Of a stretch of DNA of 53,797 nucleotides, positions 41,950 through 52,000 are shown in pieces (positions within the stretch are counted from its first letter, which is position 1; every line of letters starts with the position of its first letter). Made by a program: the position numbers and the translations under genes. The notes under the pieces were generated by a model. The model worked only from the letters and a program-made list of their open reading frames with translations, was not told the origin of the DNA and made no database searches. Source of the stretch: Perlabentimonas sp034006965 (GTDB lineage: Bacteria > Bacteroidota > Bacteroidia > Bacteroidales > Tenuifilaceae); assembly GCA_034006965.1 (NCBI GenBank), contig JAVERU010000004.1, positions 1 to 53,797 on the forward strand. Direction: 5' to 3'.

Positions 41950-43614
41950 TTAATTTAACTCGTTGCCTAGTAGGTGTTTGGCGTTTGTTATGGCAGCCTC
42001 GGAAATTTTTTCGCCGCTAAGCATTTTGGCGATCTCGGTGATGCGTTCCTTTGCCGAGAGTAGTCTTATCCGGGTCTCGGCACCTTCATTATCTTGGTCT
42101 TTGTATACCAAGAAATGGTGGCTACCCTTGCTGGCAATTTGGGGCAGGTGGGTAATATTTACAACTTGCATACTTCGGGCCATGTTGCTAATTATATTAC
42201 CAACCTTATCGGCAACTTCGCCTGAAACCCCTGTGTCTATTTCGTCGAGGATGATGGTGGGTAGCCCCTTGGTTTTCACCATTAGCGATTTTAGGCTAAG
42301 CATTAGCCTAGAGAGCTCTCCTCCCGAGGCAACTTTTGACAGGTCGTTAAGGGGCATCTGTTTATTAGCCGAAAAAAGGAAGGTAACCTTATCTATTCCT
42401 TGGGGTCGAAGGTCGTTAACAGGTTCTATATTTACCTTGAAGTTTGCGTGTGGCATCCCAAGCTGAGCTAGCAATGTTTTGATGCTTTCCTCAAATTTAT
42501 TACTACCTGCCTTCCGGGTATCGCTTATTTCTTGCGCCTGCTTAAGGGCAAGCTTAGTAATCTCATCAAGTTCAACTTCATTTTGCAGTAGTACCTGATC
42601 GTAGTTCGTTATCTCGTCAACCTGTACATCTAACCTTTTTCTTAACTCGATTAGCTCATCAACGGATGATACCCTATGCTTTTGCTGTAGCGATAGTATC
42701 ATATCGAGCCGTTGGGTTACCGCTTCCAACTCTGCCGGATCGAGCAGTACCTTCTCGTTTTGCAGCTCAATTTCTTGGGCAATATCTTTTAGCTCAACAC
42801 GGCAGCTCTCTATTCGGGCCTGAAGTTCCTCTGCTGGGGAGAAGAAGTGGGATATTTTACTAAGAGATGATTCCGCCTCCTTTAACCAAACCAGAATGGA
42901 TGACTCATCGGCATTAAGCAGGGTGTATGCACCTTGTAGGTTTGTTTTTATCTCCTCGGCGTGCGATAGCTGCTGTTGCAGTGCTTCCAGCTCAATCTCT
43001 TCGCCCGATTTAAGCTTAGCCTCGTTAAGCTGCTTCAGCTGGAATTGCAAGTAATCGAGGTTGGCTTTGGCCTGCGAGGCCTTTTCCTTCAAACTTTCTA
43101 GCTCAGCGGTTAGGTTTCTGTACCTTAAATAGGTTTCCTTGTAGCGGGCAAGGGGCTGATTATTATCGGTAAACGAATCGAGTACTGATAGCTGAAACTT
43201 GCCATCGGCAAGAAGTAGGTTTTGGTGCTGCGAGTGGATATCAATAATTTGCCCAACCAAATCCTTTAGGTTGTTAAGGGTAACCGGTAGTTCGTTAACA
43301 AATGCCCGTGATTTTCCTGCAGGATTTATGTGACGTCTTATGGTTGTTAGGTCGGAGTACTCAATATCGTTCTCGGCAAAGAAATCTTGTAAGCTGTAGC
43401 CCGTAAGGTTAAAGGTTCCCTCCACCACACAGGGTTTCGATTTGTCCTTTAGCACGGTTGTTTCTGCTCTATTTCCGAGGATCAGGCCCAGCGCTCCAAG
43501 CAGTATAGATTTTCCTGCACCTGTTTCGCCAGTAATAATATTTAATCCCTGATGAAACTCGATTTCCAGAGTATCGATTAGGGCGTAGTTTTGAACAAGG
43601 AGTGTTTTCAGCAT
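41950..43614 (-). CDS. recN: DNA repair protein RecN
   Basis: SMC-like ATPase that tethers DNA during double-strand-break repair. The 554 residues show N-terminal Walker A ITGETGAGKSILLGAL, a long coiled coil (about 155-365) with a short hinge, and the C-terminal ABC signature ASGGELSRLMLSL, Walker B PTIILDEIDTGVSG and NITHLPQIAS histidine loop. It is last in the bamD-rpoZ-coaBC-porD-recN order, 37 bases after porD. Confidence 0.96.
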   Translation of the reverse strand: MLKTLLVQNYALIDTLEIEFHQGLNIITGETGAGKSILLGALGLILGNRAETTVLKDKSKPCVVEGTFNLTGYSLQDFFAENDIEYSDLTTIRRHINPAGKSRAFVNELPVTLNNLKDLVGQIIDIHSQHQNLLLADGKFQLSVLDSFTDNNQPLARYKETYLRYRNLTAELESLKEKASQAKANLDYLQFQLKQLNEAKLKSGEEIELEALQQQLSHAEEIKTNLQGAYTLLNADESSILVWLKEAESSLSKISHFFSPAEELQARIESCRVELKDIAQEIELQNEKVLLDPAELEAVTQRLDMILSLQQKHRVSSVDELIELRKRLDVQVDEITNYDQVLLQNEVELDEITKLALKQAQEISDTRKAGSNKFEESIKTLLAQLGMPHANFKVNIEPVNDLRPQGIDKVTFLFSANKQMPLNDLSKVASGGELSRLMLSLKSLMVKTKGLPTIILDEIDTGVSGEVADKVGNIISNMARSMQVVNITHLPQIASKGSHHFLVYKDQDNEGAETRIRLLSAKERITEIAKMLSGEKISEAAITNAKHLLGNELN

Positions 43615-43651
43615 GGGCTATATTGTTACATTACGAACGAATGAGCCAACA

Positions 43652-44593
43652 TTAAAATCCCCCTGAATCGCTGCTCATAATGCGGTTGTATTTCGAAACG
43701 TTGGCATTATCAACCTCGGTGAGGATGTTTACCACTCGGGTTTTCTCGGCAGGGAACGATTCGGAGAATAGGTTTACCAGCTCATCGCTTTTAGCATCAA
43801 AAAATACCTGTAGGTAGTACATGTAAGGATCAGGTTTCTCTCTGAATACCCTTTGGATACTGGTGAGCGCTTCGGCAATCTCGGTGCGCCCTTCAACCAG
43901 CTTATCGCTCATACGGTCGAGGCCTAGCCTGTGGTACTTGTAGTTCACCTCGCGCAGCGGCCTATACTTGGCGTTGAGAATATTCTCAATTAGCCAGTAC
44001 CTATTCTTTCTGTTCCCTTCGTATGCCTTCCAGCCACGCTCACCATCGGTAGCGTTCTGGGCGTTATTCACTATACGCTCGGCTTTTTGAAAATACTCGG
44101 TGCCACCAAGGTACGAGAAAGAGTCGTAGTCGAACCCAAGGATGATGTATGCGTAGTAGGCTAGTATTGAGGTAAGATTATTATCGTGGCGGGTATCGGA
44201 AAACTCCAGCTGATCGAACTCGATGTAGCGAAACTGTAGGTTGTTGTCCACAATATTAAGCATTGTGGTATTGTACGAAGTGCCGAATATCGGTCGTCGC
44301 GATTGTATTTGAATGGTGCCACGAAACTCGTCGGAGCCAATCTGCTCGTTAAGGGTAAGCATCACGTTGCACTCAATGCGCTCGTCCTGGCCATAGATAT
44401 GGTTGGTCCAGGTGGTGTTGTTCATGAACTCGTAAACTGCTGTTTGTAGTGTTTGAAACAGCTGCCTGTTGGTTCCCTGTATTTTTTGTGAGTTGATTTG
44501 GACATTACACCTTAGCTCCTGCTGGTAAGCCAGTGTGGGAAGGGCTATTAGAAGTATTCCAGTTAGTATCCATTTTTGAAGTCTCATAGCCAA
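43652..44593 (-). CDS. porD: DUF4835 protein, type IX secretion-linked PorD
   Basis: A 313-residue exported protein: signal peptide (residues 1-22), then a mixed domain beginning QELRCNVQINSQKIQGTNRQLF with ECNVMLTLNEQ and YYAYIILGFDYDSFSYLGG, typical of the DUF4835 family. I recall this family being named PorD in type IX secretion; its exact part in the machine is not settled. The place between coaBC and recN is conserved in Bacteroidota and supports the identification. Co-directional with both, 30 and 37 bases apart. Confidence 0.85.
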   Translation of the reverse strand: MAMRLQKWILTGILLIALPTLAYQQELRCNVQINSQKIQGTNRQLFQTLQTAVYEFMNNTTWTNHIYGQDERIECNVMLTLNEQIGSDEFRGTIQIQSRRPIFGTSYNTTMLNIVDNNLQFRYIEFDQLEFSDTRHDNNLTSILAYYAYIILGFDYDSFSYLGGTEYFQKAERIVNNAQNATDGERGWKAYEGNRKNRYWLIENILNAKYRPLREVNYKYHRLGLDRMSDKLVEGRTEIAEALTSIQRVFREKPDPYMYYLQVFFDAKSDELVNLFSESFPAEKTRVVNILTEVDNANVSKYNRIMSSDSGGF

Positions 44594-44623
44594 ACGGATT
44601 ATGTTATGGGTTAGCTTGCTCTT

Positions 44624-45829
44624 TTAGGCAATGCCCATTGTTTTAACCAGCTCATTTACTATATCCTTGGCAACCTCTTGCTTCGATTTTAGGTCAAAAG
44701 CAACGGAATTTCCATTGCGGTGTATTATCGTTATTCTGTTTGTATCAACATCGAAACCAGCACCTTTTTCGTTTGCCGAATTGAGTATGATAAAGTCGAG
44801 GTTCTTTGATTCAATTTTTTTCTTGGCGTTGGATAGCTCGTCATGGGTTTCAAGGGCAAAACCAACAAGTATTTGCTTTTTGCTCTTACTCTTTCCAAGT
44901 GCTTTTGCAATGTCTTGGGTTGGCTCGAGCACAAGTTGCAGCGAGTTTTCTTCCCTTTTCAACTTCTCATCGGCCACCTGTTTGGGGCTGAAATCGCTTA
45001 CTGCGGCGGCAAGTATGGCCGCATCGCAACTGCTAAAGCAAGAGGTTGAGGACTCATACATCTCTGAAGCTGTGGTAACCTTATTGATTGTGATGTTGGG
45101 GTGGTTGGGCAAGTGCTTGGTGGGGCCTGTAACAAAGTTAACTTGTGCTCCCCGTAAAGCTAGCTCCTGTGCAATTGCATAGCCCATTTTTCCCGATGAT
45201 CTATTGCCTATGAAACGAACCGGGTCAATGGGTTCGTAGGTTGGCCCCGATGTTACCAGCACTGTTTTGCCAAGTAGCTGTTGCTCATACCCAAAGAACG
45301 ATTTGACGGCTTCAAGAATTCTCTCAGGCTCTTCCATCCGTCCCTTCCCAGAGAGGCCGCTTGCAAGCTCGCCAGTTGCCGCCTCAATAATAATGTTACC
45401 AAACCCCTTCAGAATGTTTATATTGCTTTGGGTTGTTGGATGCTGATACATATCCAAGTCCATGGCAGGTGCAACCATTACAGGGCACTTGGCCGAAAGA
45501 TATGATGTGAGCAAAAGATTGTCGGCCACGCCGTGCGCCATCTTTCCCATGGTGTTGGCTGAGGCTGGGGCAATTAGATATAAGTCGGCCCACATGCCCA
45601 AATCAACATGGCTATTCCAATCCCCATTCTCGGGGTTAAAAAAATCTACAAGAATTGGGTTTCTTGAGAGGGTTGCCAGCGTTAGTGGGGTGATAAACTC
45701 CTTGGCCAGTGGTGTCATTACTACTTTAACGCTTGCACCCTCCTTAACCAGGAGACGTACAAGCGTTGCTGCTTTGTATGCCGCAATGCTACCTGTAATA
45801 CCAACAAGTATATTCTTCCCCTTAAGCAT
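44624..45829 (-). CDS. coaBC: Bifunctional phosphopantothenoylcysteine decarboxylase/synthase CoaBC
   Basis: Two consecutive steps of coenzyme A synthesis in one 401-residue protein. The N-terminal CoaC flavoprotein domain (1-185) has GITGSIAAYKA, the catalytic His in SHVDLGMWADL, the PASANTMGK motif and PAMDLDMY. The C-terminal CoaB domain has VTSGPTYEPIDPVRFIGNRSSGKMG and the Lys pair region (KLKREENSLQL). Its start is directly after the rpoZ stop. Confidence 0.96.
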   Translation of the reverse strand: MLKGKNILVGITGSIAAYKAATLVRLLVKEGASVKVVMTPLAKEFITPLTLATLSRNPILVDFFNPENGDWNSHVDLGMWADLYLIAPASANTMGKMAHGVADNLLLTSYLSAKCPVMVAPAMDLDMYQHPTTQSNINILKGFGNIIIEAATGELASGLSGKGRMEEPERILEAVKSFFGYEQQLLGKTVLVTSGPTYEPIDPVRFIGNRSSGKMGYAIAQELALRGAQVNFVTGPTKHLPNHPNITINKVTTASEMYESSTSCFSSCDAAILAAAVSDFSPKQVADEKLKREENSLQLVLEPTQDIAKALGKSKSKKQILVGFALETHDELSNAKKKIESKNLDFIILNSANEKGAGFDVDTNRITIIHRNGNSVAFDLKSKQEVAKDIVNELVKTMGIA

Positions 45830-46165
45830 CTAGTTCTCGGTTTCCTGATTTTCTAACCCCTTGCGATGGTAAAGTTTTCCATCGAGAAACTCTTGCAGCG
45901 CAATTAGGGTGGGTTTTGGAAGACGCTCGTAAAACTTGCTAATCTCAATTTGCTCACGGTTTTCGAAAACCTCCTCAAGGTTATCGGTGTAGTAGGCAAA
46001 CTCTTCAAGCTTTCGGTTTAACTCTTGCTTCATGTCTTGGCTTATCCTGTTGGCACGCTTAGCAATTACACGTACCGACTCGTAGATATTGCCCGTTTCT
46101 TTGTCGAGCTGGCTGAAGTCTTGAGTTGTTGTGGTTAGTGGAGCTGAAACCTTTTTGAAGTCCAT
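45830..46165 (-). CDS. rpoZ: RNA polymerase omega subunit, Bacteroidota type
   Basis: A 111-residue omega/Rpb6-family subunit that helps fold and assemble the beta-prime subunit. The core NIYESVRVIAKRANRISQDMKQEL matches the conserved omega helices. It ends directly against coaBC (0-base gap) and follows bamD by 16 bases, the usual Bacteroidota gene order. Confidence 0.88.
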   Translation of the reverse strand: MDFKKVSAPLTTTTQDFSQLDKETGNIYESVRVIAKRANRISQDMKQELNRKLEEFAYYTDNLEEVFENREQIEISKFYERLPKPTLIALQEFLDGKLYHRKGLENQETEN

Positions 46166-46181
46166 GGTTGAGAATTTTTAT

Positions 46182-46973
46182 CTAGTTTTCAATTACTTTA
46201 ATGCTGTTGGCATAAATCCTTTCGGCTTCACGCTTGTATTTCGTTTCGGGGAATTCTCCCAAAAGATTGAAGTATTCATCGAGGGTGTTTTGGAAGCGCT
46301 CACGGCGTTTCTCTGGCACACTATTCTCGGCTAGGATGTACGACGATTGAAGTATCATAAAAAGTATGTCCTCACGGTATTCGCTGTCGGGAAATTCGTA
46401 GGAGCTATTCTTTAGCGCTGTTATGGCAGCCTTATAGTCTCCCATATCGTAGTACAGCTTGGCGCTTAGGTATGATTTTTCTACAAGCTTAGAACGAAGA
46501 TCGGTGAGGATCCGATTTACCTCTGCCTTTTTTGACGAGTTAGGGTACTTGGTAATAAACTCGGAGAAGGCAGCTATAGCTTTCTTGGTTGTTTCCTGGT
46601 CGAGCAGTGGTCGGGGCGACGATTTGTAAAAGCAGTAGGCATACATGTATTCTGCCTGCTCAACAAATGGGCTTCGTGGGTAGTTCTGCCTAAACCTATC
46701 GAAGTAATGCGCCGCCAAAAGGTAATCGCCCTGATTGTAATAACCCTGCGACAGGTAGAATTCGATGGTGTCGGCTTGGGCAGTGCCACGGTATACTGGG
46801 GTTAGCTGTTCAAAAATTGTGGTGTACCTGTAATGCTCACCATTTTCGTAGTACTTCAGGCCCTCCTTGTACATCAAAGGATAGTCTCTACTCTTTAGGA
46901 GTTTGTCGAATCCGCTGCAGGAGGCGGCTATAATGGCGATGACAATTAAAACTAAAAGGCTAACTCTTTTCAT
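46182..46973 (-). CDS. bamD: Outer membrane assembly lipoprotein BamD
   Basis: Essential TPR lipoprotein of the Bam complex that folds outer-membrane proteins. A lipoprotein signal ends in IAASC (lipobox Cys19) and is followed by five TPR-like repeats (YYENGEHYRYTTIFEQL; YNQGDYLLAAHYFDRFRQNYP; AIAAFSEFITKYPNS; YYDMGDYKAAITALKN; FNLLGEFPETKYKREAERI). The 263-residue length is usual. First gene of the five-gene cluster, with a minus-strand TAACTTTG at 47047-47054 about 75 bases upstream. Confidence 0.95.
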   Translation of the reverse strand: MKRVSLLVLIVIAIIAASCSGFDKLLKSRDYPLMYKEGLKYYENGEHYRYTTIFEQLTPVYRGTAQADTIEFYLSQGYYNQGDYLLAAHYFDRFRQNYPRSPFVEQAEYMYAYCFYKSSPRPLLDQETTKKAIAAFSEFITKYPNSSKKAEVNRILTDLRSKLVEKSYLSAKLYYDMGDYKAAITALKNSSYEFPDSEYREDILFMILQSSYILAENSVPEKRRERFQNTLDEYFNLLGEFPETKYKREAERIYANSIKVIEN

Positions 46974-47338
46974 AGCTAATTATAAGGCGTTTACAATGAA
47001 TAAACACAATTTTTATCCGAATATTGTGCCCCATTATTTAAGCGAGCAAAGTTAGCAACAATATCGGGAAAAGCTATGTTATAGCAATGGTAAAATTCGA
47101 TTTGCGAGTTAAAAAGTTTTAAGTCCACTGCGTATTTGTTATTTTGCTACCACAATTGTGGGATGATTATCATTTTTCATAATACGGATACTCAATGTGT
47201 TGCCTAAAATGATTACAATTGGCTATATAGTAGGTCGTCATGTAAGATTTCGAGAAAAAAACAGATATATTAATAGATCTGTAGGCTATATGTCAAAATT
47301 GGTTTAACATTGAGTATTCATATTTCATAAATAAGGTG
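46974..47338. other. Divergent promoter spacer between bamD and the SPT gene
   Basis: AT-rich region without genes. It holds a minus-strand TAACTTTG (47047-47054) for bamD and, next to it, a plus-strand TAATTTTG (47339-47346) for the SPT gene; both -33 boxes are unclear. No repeats or RNA structures seen. Confidence 0.4.
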
Positions 47339-47386
47339 TAATTTTGTGGGAGTTTAAAAAAATCGTTTAACCAATATTTTATAGCT

Positions 47387-48628
47387 GTGGATATATTTGA
47401 TAAGGTTAGAAAAAGTATGGGCCCCATTGGCCAGTACCATAAAGAGGGCCATGGATATTTCGCATTTCCCAAGCTCGAGGGCGAGATTAAGCCTTGGATG
47501 ACATTTAGAGGCAAAAAGGTTTTAACCTGGAGTCTCAATAATTATCTTGGGTTGGCAAATCACCCTGAGGTACGTAAGGCCGACGCCGAGGCAGCTGCTC
47601 AGTACGGTATGGCATACCCCATGGGTGCTAGGATGATGAGTGGTCAAACTCGCTTTCATGAAGAGCTAGAGGCAAAACTTGCCGCTTTTGTTAAGAAACC
47701 TGCAGCATACCTGCTGAACTACGGATATCAGGGTATGGTTTCCATTATTGATGCTTTGGTTTCGCGCAACGATGTGGTGGTGTACGATTCGGAGTCGCAT
47801 GCATGCATTATCGATGGATTAAGGTTAACCCCTGCCAAACGATTCGTGTTTGCACATAACGATATGGATAGCCTGCGCAAGCAGCTAACCCATGCGACCA
47901 ACCTTGCCGAGAGAACGGGTGGTGGTATCCTTGTTATTACTGAGGGTGTATTCGGTATGGCTGGCGACTTGGGCAATCTGAAAGCTATTGCTGATTTTAA
48001 AAAGGAGTTTAAGTTCCGCTTGCTGGTTGACGATGCCCACGGCTTTGGTACTTTGGGTAAAACTGGTGCTGGTACTGCGGAGCATTTTGGTGTGGAGGAT
48101 GAGGTAGATGTTCACTTCTCAACCTTTGCCAAGAGTGGCGCAGGGATTGGTGCTTTTGTGGCTGCTGAGGAAGATATAGTAATGTATTTAGCTTACAATT
48201 TGCGCTCGCAAATTTTCGCCAAGTCGCTTCCAATGCCTATGGTTATTGGTGCTCTTAAGCGCCTTGAGATAATGCAAACACAGCCCGAGCTAAAGGAAAA
48301 TCTTTGGACCATTGTAAACGCCTTGCAAAAGGGGTTGACAGAGGTTGGACTAGATATTGGAAAAACCCAATCGCCTGTTACCCCTGTATATATGAAGGGC
48401 AATGTGCCCGAGGCTACCAATATGGTGTTTGACCTCCGCGAGAACTACAATATCTTCTGCTCCATTGTGGTTTACCCGGTTATTCCAAAGGGTCAGATTT
48501 TGCTTCGCCTTATACCAACCGCAGTGCACACCCTTGAGGATGTAAAACTCACAGTTAATGCGTTTGCCGAGTGTGCCCAAAAGCTTAAAGATGGTAAGTA
48601 CTACGCCGAGAAGATGACTCAGATTTAG
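47387..48628 (+). CDS. Serine palmitoyltransferase-type alpha-oxoamine synthase
   Basis: PLP enzyme of 413 residues. The class pattern is clear: NNYLGLANHPEVRKA, PMGARMMSGQTRFHEELE, YDSESHACIIDGLRL, ITEGVFGMAGD, LLVDDAHGFGTLG and the PLP lysine in HFSTFAKSGAGIGAF. The full sequence resembles the Bacteroidota enzyme that condenses serine with an acyl-CoA, the first step of sphingolipid synthesis; the alternative, 2-amino-3-ketobutyrate CoA ligase (glycine plus acetyl-CoA), cannot be excluded from sequence alone. The start is GTG at 47387. Single gene with its own terminator. Confidence 0.85.
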   Translation: MDIFDKVRKSMGPIGQYHKEGHGYFAFPKLEGEIKPWMTFRGKKVLTWSLNNYLGLANHPEVRKADAEAAAQYGMAYPMGARMMSGQTRFHEELEAKLAAFVKKPAAYLLNYGYQGMVSIIDALVSRNDVVVYDSESHACIIDGLRLTPAKRFVFAHNDMDSLRKQLTHATNLAERTGGGILVITEGVFGMAGDLGNLKAIADFKKEFKFRLLVDDAHGFGTLGKTGAGTAEHFGVEDEVDVHFSTFAKSGAGIGAFVAAEEDIVMYLAYNLRSQIFAKSLPMPMVIGALKRLEIMQTQPELKENLWTIVNALQKGLTEVGLDIGKTQSPVTPVYMKGNVPEATNMVFDLRENYNIFCSIVVYPVIPKGQILLRLIPTAVHTLEDVKLTVNAFAECAQKLKDGKYYAEKMTQI

Positions 48629-48647
48629 AATGTTCAATATATTTCAT

Positions 48648-48688
48648 AATTAAGGGTGGCGAATTTCGCCACCCTTAATTTTTATTGT
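48648..48688 (+). terminator. Terminator of the SPT gene
   Basis: Stem AATTAAGGGTGGCGA paired with TCGCCACCCTTAATT, loop ATT, followed by TTTATT; 20 bases after the stop. Confidence 0.9.
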
Positions 48689-48745
48689 ATTTACTTGAGC
48701 AATCTTATAAACTGTTTAGGTTTATGATTACAGGATATTTTGTTG

Positions 48746-48795
48746 ATTGCCACGGGCTCTACTACGACAGGCTCAGCAACCAAGCCCGTGGCAAT
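48746..48795. repeat. Long stem-loop with 13-bp perfect arms
   Basis: ATTGCCACGGGCT (48746-48758) pairs with AGCCCGTGGCAAT (48783-48795) around a 24-base loop. There is no T run, so it is probably an intergenic palindromic repeat and not a terminator. Confidence 0.6.
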
Positions 48796-48842
48796 TGAAT
48801 TTTAGAATAAATGATTGTCCGCTAAAATAAAATATAAGAATA

Positions 48843-49005
48843 CGTCATTGCGAGCCTGCCTTTGCCCTGCCTTTGCCCTGCCTTTGCCGGCAGGCAGGCG
48901 GCAGGCAGGCGGCAGGCAGGGAGTGTTTTTTATGACGAAGCAATCTATTCGTATTCAGTGAAATAAAGATTGCTTCATCCGCCGGCTGGCGGATTCGCAA
49001 TGACG
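48843..49005. repeat. 163-bp inverted-repeat element with CGTCATTGCGA ends
   Basis: The terminal arms CGTCATTGCGA (48843-48853) and TCGCAATGACG (48995-49005) are perfect. A second nested pair, GAAGCAATCT (48937-48946) and AGATTGCTTC (48967-48976), lies inside. The left part holds three CTGCCTTTGCC-like units followed by several GGCAGGCAGG units, a palindromic GC-rich core. No coding capacity. It has the look of a MITE-like element scattered in many bacterial genomes; it sits between two convergent genes. Confidence 0.75.
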
Positions 49006-49072
49006 ATTCGGTGTTTTGGTATCGAAACGGATAGTCATATTAGAATAATATTCGAAACTTAAACATAGGGAC

Positions 49073-52000
49073 TTAGATATCTTTCATTAGCTCCTTTATA
49101 GCTACTTCAAGCTGCTCATCGCGGCCATTATCAATATCACCGGGCATATTTTTAACCATGATATCGGGAACGGTTTGGTTATTCTCTAACCATTCGCCTG
49201 CCATATTTTTTGCGCTTACGGGTACCGAACCCCACATTACCCTTCCGTTTTGTAGCATTTCCCAGCCAGCGAAGCTGCAGGTGCCTGGCACGGGCATACC
49301 AATTAGCTTGCCAATACCTAAATCCTGATATCCGCAGGCAAAGCAATGACCATCGCTGTAGTTGGCTTCGTTCACAAGAGCCACGGTGGGTTTGGTCCAG
49401 CGAGCGGTTGGCTCGTATCCTAGGGTACGGTTTTCGATGGCGTACTCAATAAACTCTTTGCCTGTGAGGAACATGGCCAAATCGCTAACCAAGTCGCCAC
49501 CCCCATTAAAACGGGTGTCAATTATTAGCCCCTTGGTGTTGGCGTATTTGCCCATTGCCCTATCGTAGGTGTTGCGGTAGGGGCCATCGCTCATTCCGGG
49601 GATATGAACGTAACCCAGCTGTCCATTGCTAAGCTGCTCAACAAGCTTCTCATTCTGTTTTACCCACCTGTCGTAAAGCAAGCCGTTTTCCTCACTCAGG
49701 GTAATGGGTTTTACGGTGGCATGAAATGTAGTGTTGTTGGCGGGATCAAAAACTTCCAGAGAGGTGAATTTGTCGGCCTTACGGTTTAGGAATTTGGCAA
49801 AATCTACATCATTGGTAATCTCATCCCCGTCAATTTTTTGAATAATCATACCGGGTTTTACCTTGATATGCTCCTTGTCCAATGGGCCAAACTGAATAAT
49901 CTCGGCTATTTTTATTCCATTCCCAGTGTGATTATAGTCGATAAAAATACCCAGCGAGGCGGTTTGAGTTCCGTTGGGGTCGCTGTATCTAAACCTAGCT
50001 CCGCTATGCGATACGTTAAGCTCGCCAAGCATTTCGGAGAGCAGCTCGGTAAACTCAAAGTCATTCCCAACCAAATCAACCTTGGGTTGGTATTCATCGT
50101 ATAGTTTATCCCATGGTGCACCGTGGTAATCGGATATGTAGAACATGGCCTTGTTACGCTTCCAAACATGGTTAAACATCTCGTGCCGCTCGTCGGAAAT
50201 TTTTAGCGTGAGCTCCCCCTTGATGCTGATGGGGGTGTTGCGGTTCGACTTGAGGTCGATTGTCGATATCCTTCCGTTGGAGAGCAGGAAAAGTTTGCTC
50301 ATATCCTTGCTCCACTCCAGCTTGGCCGATTTTGCATCGAGCGGAACAATCATCTTGGTTTCCTGGGTACGGAGGTTTGTACTCCAAAGGTTGAAACCCT
50401 TCTCGAAGCGGGCGAGGTAGTAAAGCGTTTCCCCATCTTTTGATAGCACAGCATCGGCAAGGCTCGATGAGTGAATGGTTAGGCGCTTCTTGCGGTCGCG
50501 AAGTCCTTCCCAGTCTATTTTGATAAGCGTAGAGTCTACCTTTTCCTCCTCCTTCTTGCTCTTCTTCTTTTTATCATCGGCTTTGGTACTTTCCTTCTCT
50601 TTCTCCTCAATTTTTTCAATCTCTTTCCAAAGGTCGTACTCGTCCTTACTCAGGTTGAAATTATCCCAGCTGTCGCGGGTAAGGAAAAATGAGTAAACGT
50701 CGCTTTGGCGGGTTCCGCTGTTGGCATGCGAACGCAGGCCGTGCCTATCGCTAAACCACATGATTTGCTTGCCCTGGTTTATCCATTTGGCCGAACCATC
50801 GTCAAAACCACTTTCGGTAAGGTTAATCATCTCCCGCTCGCCTGAGGCATCGAGTAGCACCACCTCGCTTACGCCCAACGATGGGGAGTAACGCGCCAAC
50901 AACCACTTGCTGTCGGGGCTCCACTCGAACTGCTGATCGCCATCGCGCATGTAGAAAAGCTTATCGGGGCCAAGTATCTCGCGAATCTGCTTGGTTTCTA
51001 TATTGTAAACCTTTAGGTGTCTACGGTTTTCGATAAAGGCAATCTCCTTGCCATCGGGTGATACCTTGGGTTGGTAGTTGTCGTTATCGTTGTCAATTAC
51101 TTTCTCCTCTTTAAGTAGGGTAGAGGCAGAGAAGAAGGGTTCGTTCTCCTTTACCCGCGATACTTTGTAAATGCCCCAAGTGGAGTTACGCTGGCTTGCG
51201 TAAACTATCGATTTGCCATCGGGTGTAAAGCTAACAAAGCGCTCCTGCTCAACGGTGCTGGTAACGCGTTTTGTGAAATTCCCTTCCACCGATGAGGCAA
51301 AAACTTCGCCTCGAACAATGTAGGCAATCTCTTTACCATCGGGCGATACGGCCATCTCGCTTACGTTGCCCGTAACGGGTATTATCTGCTCATCGTTAGC
51401 AAGCGACCCAGTGCGGATGGTAACATCAACCTTTTGGGGTTCGCTACCGGGGATTTGCGTATATAAATTGCCGTGATGCGTGTAGCAAAGGGTTCCTGAA
51501 TTGCTGATGCTGAGGAAACGAACGGGGTGTAGCTCAAAGTGCGATATTTGCTCCACATTGCTGGGGTTATCTAGGTTCAATCGGTGCACATTGAATGTTC
51601 CGTTCTGCTCGCTTAGGTAGTATATGCTTTGGTCGCTATTGGCGAATACTGGATTTCTATCCTCCCCTTCAAAGGAGGTTATCATTTTATGCTGATTAGT
51701 CTCAGCATCAAATCTCCAGATATCGCGGGTAGCTGCCGAACGATGATGCTTGCGCCACTCGTTCTCACCACCCTTCTTATCATGGTAAACCATGGTTTTG
51801 CCATTTGCGCTAACACGGATCATTTCGGCGGGAATTGTCCACAGCTGATTAACCCTTCCGCCACTAGTTGGCACGGTGTAAACCTCGGGCTGCGATCCCG
51901 TTGGGTACTGCCTGTGGTTAACTGCATCGAGGCGTTGCGCGCCAAAGATGATTTCTTGGTCGTTAGCGGTGAAAGTGTAAGGGAATTCATCGGCCGAGTG

